Positions 1 to 8,261 are shown, counted from the stretch's first letter. The stretch is DNA of 27,920 bases from an uncultured Lachnospiraceae bacterium (GCA_910586605.1 CAJUJR010000038.1:1-27920); one strand, 5' to 3'. Numbers and translations: made by a program. Notes: generated by a model not told the origin, from the sequence alone.

Positions 1-2
1 GA

Positions 3-206
3 AAGAATGAGAAATGGAGGTTGGATTATATGACTTTGCAGATGAATTATCAGGAAAAATATGAGCAGGGTATTGAGCAAGGAAATAAGCAGTCTGCTTT
101 AAGAATGATAGAAGCTGGAAAATTGTCTTCAGAGGAGATTGCATTGTATTCCGGACTTACTCTGGAACAGGTGCTTGAATTGGAAAAGGAATTGCAACCA
201 GTATGA
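3..206 (+). CDS. C-terminal fragment of an Rpn-family nuclease/putative transposase (cut by window edge)
   Basis: The reading frame is open to the left edge and ends at TGA 204-206, so only the last ~67 codons are visible. The charged stretch YEQGIEQGNKQ followed by a short helical tail (MIEAGKLSSEEIALYSGLTLEQVLELEKEL) is typical of the C-termini of Rpn (recombination-promoting nuclease/putative transposase, PD-(D/E)XK) proteins of Firmicutes, where 'LS.EEIA..TGLS.EEV..L' is a recurring tail. The nuclease core lies outside the window, so activity cannot be judged. An internal TTG at 21 could mimic a start, but the frame continues upstream, so I treat this as the end of a longer gene. Confidence 0.7.
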   Translation, partial: KNEKWRLDYMTLQMNYQEKYEQGIEQGNKQSALRMIEAGKLSSEEIALYSGLTLEQVLELEKELQPV

Positions 207-547
207 TGCTTGTTGTCTAACCCCATCGGATTTTCATTGCTTCTAAAATATTTAGAAGTCTCAGAATAATAGAAATAATATGCGGAATAGGTGGATTAAA
301 AAGCATGGTTTTTTGGAACGATAAATATCCTGCCCTTCTGGGGCGAACTTTCTTATCTGAAGACAGTTTTGCTTGGTGTTATAGAGTAAGGGATTAAGGT
401 TCCCAAATCGGATATATTTAACCGCCGGAGTAATAATAACCACAAATGCTCTTGGGGTTTCAGCAGACGGGTTGTTGGTTGATGTGGTGGAACGCTTTTG
501 GTGATTAACTTTGAGAAATGAATAAGTATCAGAAACGAGGGATTATA
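207..547. other. Intergenic stretch, no recognisable gene
   Basis: About 340 bases without a supported gene. It holds a small perfect hairpin at 240-258 (8-bp stem CTTCTAAA/TTTAGAAG, 3-nt loop) with no T-run on either side, so it is not a clear terminator. A short plus-strand open stretch at 385-504 ends in TGA; it has no start or ribosome binding site and I do not recognise it. I found no convincing promoter for the next gene here. Confidence 0.5.
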
Positions 548-1576
548 ATGGGGAAGTGTATGGAAGGTTCAGTGCAAAAGCTGATGGCAGTTGGGAATTT
601 GGAACAGGAAGAGTTTGCAGAATTTTTGAGGTTCCGGAATATAGAGACGACGGAATATTTGAATCAAAAAGCATGTGAAATACGCCGCCGGGTGAAAAAG
701 GACAAGATACAGATTTGGGGAAGAATCCCGATTAGCAGTTTCTGTAAATACAACTGTAAAGTATGCGGAATCAGGAGAGATAACAGGTTTACGAAACGGT
801 ATAGGATGGAGACTGATTTAATCCTGGACTGCTGCCGGGAATTTGCTAATAAGGGAGTCAGGAGTTTTTTATTGGAAAGCGGAGATGATGCATACTATAC
901 ACAACAGCGTGTAGAAGAAATTATTAAAGCAATCCGGAAAGAATATCCTGACGGCAAGATTATCCTTTCACTGGGGGAAAAAGCAGAAGCGGCATACCGA
1001 AGTTGGTTTCATGCAGGGGTTTCTAGTTATATCCTGCGGCATGGAAGCGCAAATGAAATTCATTTCCGAAGGCTTTTTCCTACGAATATGTCGTTGCTTT
1101 TGAGGAAACAATGCCTGTGGCAGTTAAAGGAAGCTGGTTACAATACGGGGACTGGCTTTTTGGTTGGGGTTCCATACCAGTCAATTGATAATGTTTTAGA
1201 GGATATTCAATTTATGAAATCTTTTGAGGCATCTATTGTTGATATGGGGGCGTTTGTTCCGGCGGTACATACTGAGTTTGAGCGGGAACGCAGCGGCAAT
1301 GGCGATATGGCATTGTACCTGATGGCAATTTTCCGGTTGATGCTTCCTGGGGCAGAAATTCTTGCCAGCCCTACGCTGGACTGTGTTTTAAAGGATGGGA
1401 GGCTAAAAGCCTTTATGGCGGGGGCAGATGTATTGGTGGTTGATTTGGCGGAAGCAGCAATTATGGATAGTTACCGTGTTTATGAGAGGAAGAATGGAAG
1501 GTTTGCTTTGCCATTGGACAATGTGGAGGAGATAATAGGGCAGTTGGAAAGTACAGGGCTGATGGTGCAGGGATAA
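548..1576 (+). CDS. hydE: Radical SAM protein, divergent [FeFe]-hydrogenase maturase HydE-like
   Basis: HydE is a cytoplasmic radical SAM enzyme of the BioB/PylB/HydE group that helps build the dithiolate bridge of the [FeFe]-hydrogenase H-cluster. The CxxxCxxC motif binding the SAM cluster is at residues 66-73 (CKYNCKVC), followed by GIRRDN as in HydE. Further HydE-like blocks are LLESGDDAYYT, ILSLGEKAEAAY, SYILRHGSANE, GFLVGVPYQS and MGAFVPA. The start at 548 is chosen because GAGGG lies 6 nt upstream; an in-frame ATG at 518 would add 10 residues but has no spaced RBS. At 342 residues the length fits the family. Several normally conserved spots differ: the second half has VHTEFERE where HydE usually has HKDTPF, and SPTLDCVLKDG where it has TTALGTID-like sequence. 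It may therefore be a paralog with altered chemistry. HydF and HydG are not in the window; a hydrogenase lies 5 kb downstream. Confidence 0.75.
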   Translation: MGKCMEGSVQKLMAVGNLEQEEFAEFLRFRNIETTEYLNQKACEIRRRVKKDKIQIWGRIPISSFCKYNCKVCGIRRDNRFTKRYRMETDLILDCCREFANKGVRSFLLESGDDAYYTQQRVEEIIKAIRKEYPDGKIILSLGEKAEAAYRSWFHAGVSSYILRHGSANEIHFRRLFPTNMSLLLRKQCLWQLKEAGYNTGTGFLVGVPYQSIDNVLEDIQFMKSFEASIVDMGAFVPAVHTEFERERSGNGDMALYLMAIFRLMLPGAEILASPTLDCVLKDGRLKAFMAGADVLVVDLAEAAIMDSYRVYERKNGRFALPLDNVEEIIGQLESTGLMVQG

Positions 1577-1645
1577 GGTTTGCGTTGAATGAGGTTTGAA
1601 ATCTATTGGCTTTAGCCAATGAGCCGTTTATGGGAAAGGGATATT

Positions 1646-2329
1646 ATGGAAGCATGTGTATTGGTGTGGGAGGATGATATTGGGTGGTGTGAGCAGATGA
1701 AAAATGGGCTTGCAAAAGAGGGGATTACAATGCAAGAGGCGGATAATTTAGAAGCGTTGCTTGAAGGTGTGCAAAAGAAAGACTATCTTGCCGCAGTGTT
1801 ATCCTTAGAACAGTTTGCAGAAGAAGCAAAAGGGCAGAGGTGGAAGGCGGGATTGTCTGAGATTTGTAAAAAAAGCAGGATTCCGGTACTTTTCGTATGC
1901 GAAGGAGATGAAGGAGAATATGAGCTTGATGCCCTTAATGCAGGTGCAGAGGATTATATCAGCAAAGAAAAAGATATCCGTGTTTTTGTTGCAAGGGTGA
2001 GAAAGAGTTTTTTGAAAAAGAAATGGATAGGTAAGTCTAATACAGATTATCCTGATATTTATGAAAAGTTTTCAGAACGCCAGGTACAAGTTGGGGAAAA
2101 GGAGATATATCTTACACCAAAAGAAGCGGCAGTTTTTCACTGCTTTTTGCATGGAAAGGGTGAAATTATAAGCAGAGATGAAATTTTGGCAGCAGCCTGG
2201 GGGAAGCAGATACCAGAATGCAGGCGTGTAGTTGACACAGTTGTTAAACAACTGCGCAAAAAAATGAAAGAGACAAAATATCATATCAAGTCAAATTATA
2301 AACTTGGTTATTCTTTGGAAAAACGATAA
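1646..2329 (+). CDS. OmpR/PhoB-type response regulator with atypical receiver
   Basis: A DNA-binding regulator of 227 residues: an N-terminal receiver-like domain (residues 1-120) and a C-terminal winged helix (about 143-225, LTPKEAAVFHCFL... SRDEILAAAWG... VDTVVKQLRKK... YKLGYSL). The acidic pair is present (WEDD, residues 8-11) and a Lys lies near 107 (ISKEKD), but the strand that normally ends in the phospho-acceptor Asp reads AAVLSLEQF, with Ser about residue 53. Phosphorylation in the usual way looks unlikely, so this is an atypical or pseudo-receiver regulator. ATG 1646 is preferred because GGGAAAGGG sits just upstream; an in-frame ATG at 1619 would add nine residues. No sensor kinase is adjacent. 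It follows the HydE-like gene by about 70 bp on the same strand. Confidence 0.8.
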   Translation: MEACVLVWEDDIGWCEQMKNGLAKEGITMQEADNLEALLEGVQKKDYLAAVLSLEQFAEEAKGQRWKAGLSEICKKSRIPVLFVCEGDEGEYELDALNAGAEDYISKEKDIRVFVARVRKSFLKKKWIGKSNTDYPDIYEKFSERQVQVGEKEIYLTPKEAAVFHCFLHGKGEIISRDEILAAAWGKQIPECRRVVDTVVKQLRKKMKETKYHIKSNYKLGYSLEKR

Positions 2330-2369
2330 GTTGCTTTATTTCCATTGCCGCCGGAATCTATGAAAAAAG

Positions 2370-2400
2370 TGCAAAAATTTATGCCCATGAAGCAATGGGC
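2370..2400 (-). terminator. Weak terminator downstream of the reverse-strand glycosyltransferase
   Basis: GCCCAT (2383-2388) pairs with ATGGGC (2395-2400) around a 6-nt loop. Read on the minus strand the hairpin is followed by ATAAATTTTTG, a poor but T-rich tail. It lies about 35 bp beyond the stop of the reverse-strand gene ending at 2433. On the plus strand there is no T-run, so it would not stop the regulator transcript well. Confidence 0.4.
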
Positions 2401-2432
2401 CAAGCGGACATGTTTGCATATCTATCTGGCAG

Positions 2433-3242
2433 TTATCTCTTATTCTTTGTAAAAATGGCCAGTGTTTTGAATTGGATATAACGATGGAAAACACCAGCTT
2501 TTTGATAAGCATAGGCAGCTTTTTGGTAGAGCTTTTTTTTCGCTGGGTTATTTCTCTGTAAAAGCGATGTGTATTTTACAAGGAGTTGGCGGTAACCGAT
2601 TGCAGCATTTAATGGTGAATATTGGTGGTAACAGTCTGGGCAGACTGCAATGGTGGTGTTTTCAGAAGAAATATGGTGTGGAAGATGAAGTGAATTGATA
2701 CGTAGCCATATTTCATCATCGCAATGGGCAACTAAATCGGTATCAAACTGTCCAATCCAGTCAAAACAGTCCCTGTGGAAAACTAATTGTGGTAGATAGT
2801 GGAATTCTTTTGAAGTAATTTCAAGGTCTGTGTGGTCTAATACATTTGTCTGCTGTGCGCTTATATCCGTATAGAGAACATTGATAGAACGGTCTTCATT
2901 GAAGGCTTCTAAGACTTCTTCAAGACGTTTGGGAGGCATAGTATCCTGTGCAGATATAAAAGTAAGATAGTCTCCATGATAAACTTCTAGTACGGCATTT
3001 TTCCCGTTGATAAACTCCCCTTTTTCTGGGATTTCCAGATAAATAATATCTGAAAGAAGCCCTTCTTCCCAGCGGATGGCTTCTTTATAAACACTGTTGC
3101 CATCATTGGAATCTAAAAGGATAATTTCAATATCAGGCAAGGTTTGTTCACGGATACACTGAATACAGCGTTTCAGAATCATCATAGGTGTTTCACGCGT
3201 TTGGATTGCCACGCTTATAGCAATGTTCTTTTTTTCTGACAT
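2433..3242 (-). CDS. Family 2 glycosyltransferase (GT-A fold), solitary
   Basis: A 269-residue protein with an N-terminal GT2-like Rossmann region: IAISVAIQTRETPMMILKRC, then DIEIILLDSNDG, then YLTFISAQDTMPPKRL, where the usual DxD-type motif would be. The motif is degenerate (SAQD), so metal binding and substrate are uncertain. The C-terminal part has several His/Cys residues (HLPHHISSENTTIAVCPDCYHQY) and a basic helical tail. The start at 3242 is supported by AAGGAGA 7 nt upstream on the minus strand; a TTG at 3302 would add 20 residues, but it overlaps the predicted promoter. It is divergent from the ABC exporter genes and has no polysaccharide neighbours, so its role is unknown. Confidence 0.65.
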   Translation of the reverse strand: MSEKKNIAISVAIQTRETPMMILKRCIQCIREQTLPDIEIILLDSNDGNSVYKEAIRWEEGLLSDIIYLEIPEKGEFINGKNAVLEVYHGDYLTFISAQDTMPPKRLEEVLEAFNEDRSINVLYTDISAQQTNVLDHTDLEITSKEFHYLPQLVFHRDCFDWIGQFDTDLVAHCDDEIWLRINSLHLPHHISSENTTIAVCPDCYHQYSPLNAAIGYRQLLVKYTSLLQRNNPAKKKLYQKAAYAYQKAGVFHRYIQFKTLAIFTKNKR

Positions 3243-3273
3243 AGAAATTCTCCTTTCTATACAGGTTTTGTAT

Positions 3274-3302
3274 ATTGTATCATTATAGATCAGAAAAGGC
3301 AA
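3274..3302 (-). promoter_or_regulatory. Predicted sigma-A promoter for the reverse-strand glycosyltransferase
   Basis: On the minus strand, TTGCCT (3297-3302) and TACAAT (3274-3279) are separated by exactly 17 nt, and the start codon at 3242 follows with a strong RBS. An overlapping TATAAT lies between the two boxes. Its position over the alternative TTG start argues for the shorter protein. Confidence 0.5.
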
Positions 3303-3337
3303 ATTAAATCCCTCACTGTACGCAGGAATAATTGCTC

Positions 3338-3366
3338 TTGTAAAAATGTGGCATAACGATTAAAAT
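3338..3366 (+). promoter_or_regulatory. Predicted sigma-A promoter for the ABC exporter/mntP genes
   Basis: TTGTAA (3338-3343) and TAAAAT (3361-3366) are spaced by 17 nt, about 60 bp ahead of the ATP-binding protein start at 3428. No other good candidate lies between the divergent genes in this direction. Confidence 0.5.
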
Positions 3367-3427
3367 GATGTTATTAAAAATTTGTGGTGGGAAGGCATAG
3401 GGCAAATGATGCAGGAAAGGAAGAAAT

Positions 3428-4144
3428 ATGTTAGAAATTAAAAATTTTTCAAAATCCTATACAGGTGGGGAAAAAGCAGTAGATAATTTGAACTTAACAG
3501 TAAATGCAGGTGAAATCTGTGGATTTATTGGGCACAATGGTGCGGGCAAGAGTACAACAATCCGTTCTGTTGTAGGGGTACTTGATTTTACGGAGGGGGA
3601 TATTTTTATTGATGGCCATTCTGTACGGCAGGAACCGTTAGAATGCAAAAAGGTGACAGCATATATCCCAGACAACCCGGATTTATATGAACATCTTACA
3701 GGGATACAGTATTTAAATTTTATTGCGGACATTTTTGGGATTGATGGGGCTGCCAGGACAGAAGCAATTAAAAAGTATGGGGATTTATTTGAAATTACTT
3801 CTGATTTGGGAAGCCTGATTTCATCTTATTCTCATGGGATGAAACAGAAAGTTGCAATAATTTCAGCATTAATCCATAAACCAAAGCTTTTGGTACTGGA
3901 TGAGCCATTTGTTGGGCTGGACCCTAAAGCTGCCCTGTCACTAAAGAATATTATGCGGGAAATGTGCGACGAGGGGAACGCGATCTTCTTTTCTACGCAT
4001 GTGCTGGAAGTGGCGCAGAGGCTTTGCGACAAAATAGCAATTATCAAGCAAGGGTGCATTGTGGCTTATGGGAAAATGGAAGAACTGGTGCAGGATCAGT
4101 CGCTGGAAGAAGTCTTTATGGAGGTGACGGAAAATGCAAAATAA
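3428..4144 (+). CDS. ABC transporter ATP-binding protein (ABC-2 export type)
   Basis: This is the ATP-hydrolysing subunit of an exporter. Walker A is GHNGAGKS at residues 35-42, the signature is SYSHGMKQK (133-141, the variant common in ABC-2 exporters), and Walker B is LLVLDEPFVGLDP from residue 154, followed by the switch His in FFSTHVLE. At 238 residues it is a single-domain ATPase. AGGAAAGGAAG precedes the ATG. It overlaps the next gene by 11 bp, which indicates translational coupling with the membrane partner. The substrate cannot be told from sequence; such pairs in Firmicutes often export peptides or antimicrobials, but that is general knowledge, not evidence here. Confidence 0.9.
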   Translation: MLEIKNFSKSYTGGEKAVDNLNLTVNAGEICGFIGHNGAGKSTTIRSVVGVLDFTEGDIFIDGHSVRQEPLECKKVTAYIPDNPDLYEHLTGIQYLNFIADIFGIDGAARTEAIKKYGDLFEITSDLGSLISSYSHGMKQKVAIISALIHKPKLLVLDEPFVGLDPKAALSLKNIMREMCDEGNAIFFSTHVLEVAQRLCDKIAIIKQGCIVAYGKMEELVQDQSLEEVFMEVTENAK

Positions 4145-5762
4145 GCTTTGGACAATTCTAAAAATCCAGTTTTTAAACCAATCCGGCCTAAATCAGCTCC
4201 GCTATGAAAATAATAAAAAGAAACGTGGGCAGTCTGTTACGGTATTGATTGGAATCACATTATTAGGGATTATATTAGTAGGGTTTAGTTCCCTAATAGG
4301 GTTTGGCTATGGCATTATGGGGATGGCGGAAGTGATACCAGGGTTTGCGCTTACAATGGTATCCCTCGTTACATTGATTTTTTCATTTTTGAAGACAAGC
4401 GGATATCTGTTTGCTTTCCAAGATTATGATATGCTGATGTCATTGCCGCTTTCAGTTAAGACAATTGTCACAGGGAAATTTTTGTATATGTACTTGAACA
4501 ATCTTTTGTTCAGCCTGGCAGTTATGCTGCCAATGGGGAGTGCTTATTTAATTTATTCGTTTTCCCTTTCTTTTGCAGGGAAGGCAGCGGCTTGCCTGAT
4601 GTGGATTGTGGCAGCAGTGCTTGCGCCGCTTTTGCCAATGACGGTTGCTGCAGTTTTTGGGACGATTGCCACGGCGATTGGTTCTAAATCACGATTTAAA
4701 GTTCTGGTACAGGTAGTTTTTATGATGATTTTTGTGTGTGGACTGATTGCACTCAATATTTTCCTGAATACAATGGAGATAGGGGATAATGGGGAGTTCA
4801 TCCATCGGATAGAAGATATCACGCAGATAGTCCAACAGCAGGTGCACAGGTTTTATCCAATCTCTGTTTTGTTTGATACAGCGGTTAATAAGCAGGGAAT
4901 TTTAGAATTTTTAGGGTTTGTGGTCCTGTCGCTTGGAGTGTATTATCTTTTTGCAGTTTTGGTAGCAAAGAAATACCATACCATTAATACGGCGTTGATG
5001 AGCAAGGGGAAGAAAACCGTATATCATATGAAGGAGCAAAAAGCGCGTTCTGTTATTGCTTCTATGGTTTATAAAGAATGGAAACGCATGCTTTCTTCTG
5101 CACCATATTTGCTAAATATTGGCGTGGGGATGCTTCTTTCCGTTGTTGCTTCTGTTGTATGCCTGACGGTAGGCAGAAGAATGTTAATGGAAAATGAAAA
5201 AGTTTTTAAGATAATTTTGGAATGCCGTTATTCCGCGCCATTTATGGTTGCAATTTTTTTAACAATGTCCTGTACAACAAGTGTTTCACTGTCTTTGGAA
5301 GGAAAAAACCTTTGGATTTTGTTAAGCCTTCCGGTTAGCTGGAAAACAATACTGAAAAGCAAAATGGCATTTAATATGGTATTTTTACTGCCTGCTGCAT
5401 TTATCTGCACAGTATGTTTTGGGATTACCCTGCAGTTAGATGCATTATCTTTTCTTTTGTTTTTTGCTGCATTAGTTTCCGTAATAAGCTTTTCAACAGT
5501 GATTGGCATGTTTTTTAACGTTTGTTTCCAAAAATACCAATGGGAAAACGAGGTAGAAGTTGTGAAGCAGGGGATGTCTGTTTCGTTAGGGATTCTGGTT
5601 AATATGTTTTTGCAGATGATATTGGTAGGCGTGTCTATGGGTTTAAGCTTTTTTATAGATGGCAGGATTGTATTGGCCGGAATTTCAGTTTTCTTTTTCC
5701 TGCTTAGTATAATTATTTATTATGCCTTGCTTTCAGGGGAAAAGTCCAGGATAAAGGCATAG
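4134..5762 (+). CDS. ABC exporter membrane permease
   Basis: A 542-residue polytopic membrane protein. After a short cytosolic N-terminus it has many hydrophobic segments, e.g. VTVLIGITLLGIILVGFSS, FALTMVSLVTLIFSFL, VLVQVVFMMIFVCGLIAL, FLGFVVLSLGVYYLFAVLV, ILVNMFLQMILVGVSMG and ISVFFFLLSIIIYYALL. About a dozen segments form two halves separated by a basic cytoplasmic stretch (KYHTINTALMSKGKKTVYHMKEQKARS). This two-halved layout resembles large ABC-2-like permeases of Firmicutes. The ATG lies inside the end of the ATPase gene, so the two are expected to be made together. mntP follows 13 bp later and may be co-transcribed. Confidence 0.8.
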   Translation: MQNKLWTILKIQFLNQSGLNQLRYENNKKKRGQSVTVLIGITLLGIILVGFSSLIGFGYGIMGMAEVIPGFALTMVSLVTLIFSFLKTSGYLFAFQDYDMLMSLPLSVKTIVTGKFLYMYLNNLLFSLAVMLPMGSAYLIYSFSLSFAGKAAACLMWIVAAVLAPLLPMTVAAVFGTIATAIGSKSRFKVLVQVVFMMIFVCGLIALNIFLNTMEIGDNGEFIHRIEDITQIVQQQVHRFYPISVLFDTAVNKQGILEFLGFVVLSLGVYYLFAVLVAKKYHTINTALMSKGKKTVYHMKEQKARSVIASMVYKEWKRMLSSAPYLLNIGVGMLLSVVASVVCLTVGRRMLMENEKVFKIILECRYSAPFMVAIFLTMSCTTSVSLSLEGKNLWILLSLPVSWKTILKSKMAFNMVFLLPAAFICTVCFGITLQLDALSFLLFFAALVSVISFSTVIGMFFNVCFQKYQWENEVEVVKQGMSVSLGILVNMFLQMILVGVSMGLSFFIDGRIVLAGISVFFFLLSIIIYYALLSGEKSRIKA

Positions 5763-5775
5763 ACGGAGGGGAAAT

Positions 5776-6333
5776 ATGGGAATTATGGAACTGTTTATAC
5801 TGGCCGCCGGACTGTCGATGGATGCATTTGCCGTATCTATCTGTAAGGGGCTCTCCCTTGGGAAAATCAGCGCAAAACATATGGCGGTTGCGGGTGCATG
5901 GTTTGGGGGGTTCCAGGCTTTGATGCCATTAATCGGCTATCTTTTGGGAAGTTTTTTTGCAGAGATGGTGGAAAAATATGACCATTGGATTGCATTTATT
6001 TTGCTGATTTTTATTGGTGGCAATATGATACGGGAGGCTTTTGGGGAAGAAGAAAAAATAGATGGATCAATGACCGCGAAATCTATGTTTTTGCTGGCAG
6101 TTGCTACAAGTATTGATGCGCTGGCAGTTGGCGTTACTTTTGCATTTTTAAAAGTTTCGATTCTTCCTGCCGTTGTCTTTATTGGTGTGACAACATTTGT
6201 GTTTTCGGCAGCGGGGGTAAAAATAGGAAGTATTTTTGGGACGAAGTACCATGCAAAGGCGGAACTGCTTGGTGGTGTTGTACTGATTATTATCGCTTTG
6301 AAAATATTGCTGGAGGGAATTGGAGCCTTGTAA
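5776..6333 (+). CDS. mntP: Manganese efflux pump MntP
   Basis: MntP exports Mn2+ across the cytoplasmic membrane. The 185-residue length fits the family. The internal two-fold repeat is visible: ILAAGLSMDAFAVSICKGLSLG near the N-terminus (acidic residue D16) and AVATSIDALAVGVTFAFL in the second half (D114). Other segments are strongly hydrophobic, with about six TM helices. GGAGGGG precedes the ATG. In many bacteria mntP is preceded by a yybP-ykoY Mn riboswitch, but only 13 bp separate it from the permease gene, so no riboswitch is possible right upstream; expression probably depends on the exporter promoter. Confidence 0.93.
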   Translation: MGIMELFILAAGLSMDAFAVSICKGLSLGKISAKHMAVAGAWFGGFQALMPLIGYLLGSFFAEMVEKYDHWIAFILLIFIGGNMIREAFGEEEKIDGSMTAKSMFLLAVATSIDALAVGVTFAFLKVSILPAVVFIGVTTFVFSAAGVKIGSIFGTKYHAKAELLGGVVLIIIALKILLEGIGAL

Positions 6334-6458
6334 TTTTTGCACAAAATCTCTTTTGGCTCAACATAAAGATGATATTTTTTCCAAGTTACAGTTCGTTACG
6401 GTTGGCTAAGAATAGTAACCATGAGAAAAACTGGGATGAAAAACCAACGTAAAAAGCA

Positions 6459-6487
6459 TTGTTTCTAAGGCTAAAGTATGATATGAT
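6459..6487 (+). promoter_or_regulatory. Predicted sigma-A promoter of the [FeFe] hydrogenase gene
   Basis: TTGTTT (6459-6464) and TATGAT (6482-6487) have a 17-nt spacer and lie about 45 bp ahead of the hydrogenase start. I looked for an obvious Rex-type operator (TTGTTAA...TTAACAA) overlapping it and did not see one. Confidence 0.55.
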
Positions 6488-6532
6488 GGACAACAAGGAA
6501 TTACAGTTTACCGAATTAGAAAGGAGAATAAT

Positions 6533-8002
6533 ATGCTTAACGAAAACGATACCGTCCAGGATATTAAAAATGAGGTTCTTTATAATGTTGCTAAAGCGGC
6601 ATTTGAAGATAAGCTTGACCAGATTGAGGCGACATTGCCTTATGAGATCCTTCCGGGCAGCAAACCAAGTTTCCGGTGCTGTGTATATAAGGAAAGGGAG
6701 ATTGTCCGCGAGAGGATTATGCTTGCCAAAAATATTAATCCGGCAGATGGGGAACCTTGCCGCAATACAGTTAAAATTATACCGGCAGCTTGTGAAAACT
6801 GTCCAATTACACGTTTTACCGTGACAGATAACTGCCAGAAATGTATTGGTAAGAAATGTATGCAAGCTTGTAAATTTGGGGCGATTTCCATGACGCGTAC
6901 CAAAGCATATATTGATCCGGAAAAATGTAAAGAGTGCGGACAGTGTTATGAAGCATGTTCCTACCATGCGATTGTGGATATTATGCGTCCTTGCCGCCGT
7001 GCTTGCCCTGTAGATGCGATTCAGGTTGGGGAAGATGGAAGGGTAAACATTGACGATGAGAAATGTATCCGTTGTGGCGCATGTATTAGTTCCTGCCCAT
7101 TTGGCGCGATTTCAGACAGTTCCCGCATTATTGAAGTAATTGAGTACTTAAAGGGAGATAGGCCGGTATATGCACTGGTAGCGCCGGCAGCAGAAGGCCA
7201 GTTTGGCGTGGATATTACAATGGAGTCCATCCGTAAAGGAATCAAGAAGCTTGGGTTTAAAGATATGGTGGATGTGGCAATTGGTGCAGACTTTGTTTCT
7301 GATTCAGAGGCAAGGGAATGGGCAGAAGCTTACAATGAAGGCAAAAAAATGACAACTTCCTGCTGCCCGGCATTTGTACATATGATCCGCCGCCATTTCC
7401 CAGAGGTTGCAGATCATGTATCTACAACAGTATCACCAATGGCAGCTACGGCGAGGTTAGTAAAGGCAATGCACCCAGATGCAATCTGCATTTTTGTCGG
7501 GCCATGTATTGCGAAAAAGAGCGAGGCTGGACAGGATCAAGAACATCCAGGCGACAACGCAGAGCTTGTACTTACCTTTGAAGAGTTAAACGCACTTTTC
7601 CGTGCAAAGAGTGTAAAACTTGAGCCAGCTGTTTTTGAAGAGCAGAATGGAAGTATCCATGCAAAGAGATATTCTAATTCCGGCGGCGTGACTAAGGCTG
7701 TAAAGCAGGCTTTGACAGAGCAGGGAGTGAATGCAGGCGTAAATGTCCGTCAGTGCAATGGCGCAGAAGAATGCAGAAGGGCATTACTGTTGCTTAGGGC
7801 AGGAAAGCTTCCAGAAGATTTCATTGAAGGAATGGCATGTGAAGGCGGCTGCGTGGCTGGCCCTGGAAATATCCAGGAAGAAAAGGCATTTAAGCGCGAG
7901 CGTGACAAACAGCTTAAAGCAGCAGATGACCGCAATATTTCTGATACTTTGGCAGATTATAAGCAGTATGAATTTTCTATGCACCGTAGGAAAGAAGAGT
8001 AA
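6533..8002 (+). CDS. Monomeric [FeFe] hydrogenase, group-B-like
   Basis: A cytoplasmic enzyme interconverting H2 with protons and electrons, probably ferredoxin-linked. Its 489 residues comprise an N-terminal region, a Cys-rich FeS region (ENCP at 88-91; CQKCIGKKCMQAC at 101-113; CKECGQCYEAC at 132-142; CRRAC at 154-158; CIRCGACISSC at 179-189) and the H-cluster domain. The three H-cluster signatures are all present: TTSCCPAF (274-281), FVGPCIAKKSE (321-331) and EGMACEGGC (432-440). The TSCCPAF and ACEGGC variants plus the short N-terminus match group B monomeric enzymes common in gut Clostridia, rather than group A (TSCSPGW-like). AAAGGAGAATAAT precedes ATG 6533. It is transcribed alone between a good promoter and a strong terminator; of the maturases only a HydE-like gene is in the window. 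Confidence 0.9.
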   Translation: MLNENDTVQDIKNEVLYNVAKAAFEDKLDQIEATLPYEILPGSKPSFRCCVYKEREIVRERIMLAKNINPADGEPCRNTVKIIPAACENCPITRFTVTDNCQKCIGKKCMQACKFGAISMTRTKAYIDPEKCKECGQCYEACSYHAIVDIMRPCRRACPVDAIQVGEDGRVNIDDEKCIRCGACISSCPFGAISDSSRIIEVIEYLKGDRPVYALVAPAAEGQFGVDITMESIRKGIKKLGFKDMVDVAIGADFVSDSEAREWAEAYNEGKKMTTSCCPAFVHMIRRHFPEVADHVSTTVSPMAATARLVKAMHPDAICIFVGPCIAKKSEAGQDQEHPGDNAELVLTFEELNALFRAKSVKLEPAVFEEQNGSIHAKRYSNSGGVTKAVKQALTEQGVNAGVNVRQCNGAEECRRALLLLRAGKLPEDFIEGMACEGGCVAGPGNIQEEKAFKRERDKQLKAADDRNISDTLADYKQYEFSMHRRKEE

Positions 8003-8036
8003 TACAGTGTTTTTAGAGAATAAACTATAAGATAAC

Positions 8037-8080
8037 AAACCTCATGGGCAGTATCTGTTCCCATGAGGTTTCTTTATTTT
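8037..8080 (+). terminator. Rho-independent terminator after the hydrogenase gene
   Basis: AAACCTCATGGG (8037-8048) pairs perfectly with CCCATGAGGTTT (8060-8071) around an 11-nt loop, followed by CTTTATTTT. It lies 35 bp past the hydrogenase stop codon. Confidence 0.9.
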
Positions 8081-8158
8081 GCAAAAAATATAAAGATTTT
8101 TGCGTTCTTACGCTCTGGGAGGGTAATGCACATAAAGGGCAATGATTGAAATTGTGGG

Positions 8159-8187
8159 TGGAAAATTTAACTATAATTTGCTACAAT
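8159..8187 (+). promoter_or_regulatory. Predicted promoter of the acyltransferase/DUF6320/esterase unit
   Basis: TGGAAA (8159-8164), a 17-nt spacer and TACAAT (8182-8187), with TGC right before the -10 box (extended -10). The first gene starts about 75 bp downstream. The -35 is poor, so this rests mainly on the -10 region. Confidence 0.4.
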
Positions 8188-8261
8188 GGGAAAAGGCCAT
8201 TATAACGTTTTACAAGAGGGATGGCTGAAATAGTGACATATAGTTAACAGGAGAGAGCAAA

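Noticed and set aside
240..258. The 8-bp hairpin after the Rpn fragment as a terminator
   Set aside because: No T-run on either strand and an A/T-rich stem.
261..443. A 60-codon reverse-strand open frame in the first intergenic region
   Set aside because: Low-complexity hydrophobic end, no RBS and no family resemblance.
5763..5775. A yybP-ykoY manganese riboswitch for mntP
   Set aside because: Only 13 bp separate mntP from the upstream permease gene, too little for the aptamer.
6386..6967. A 193-codon reverse-strand open frame across the hydrogenase start
   Set aside because: Shadow of the hydrogenase gene: no RBS, no recognisable domain, and it covers the clear FeS motifs and promoter on the other strand.
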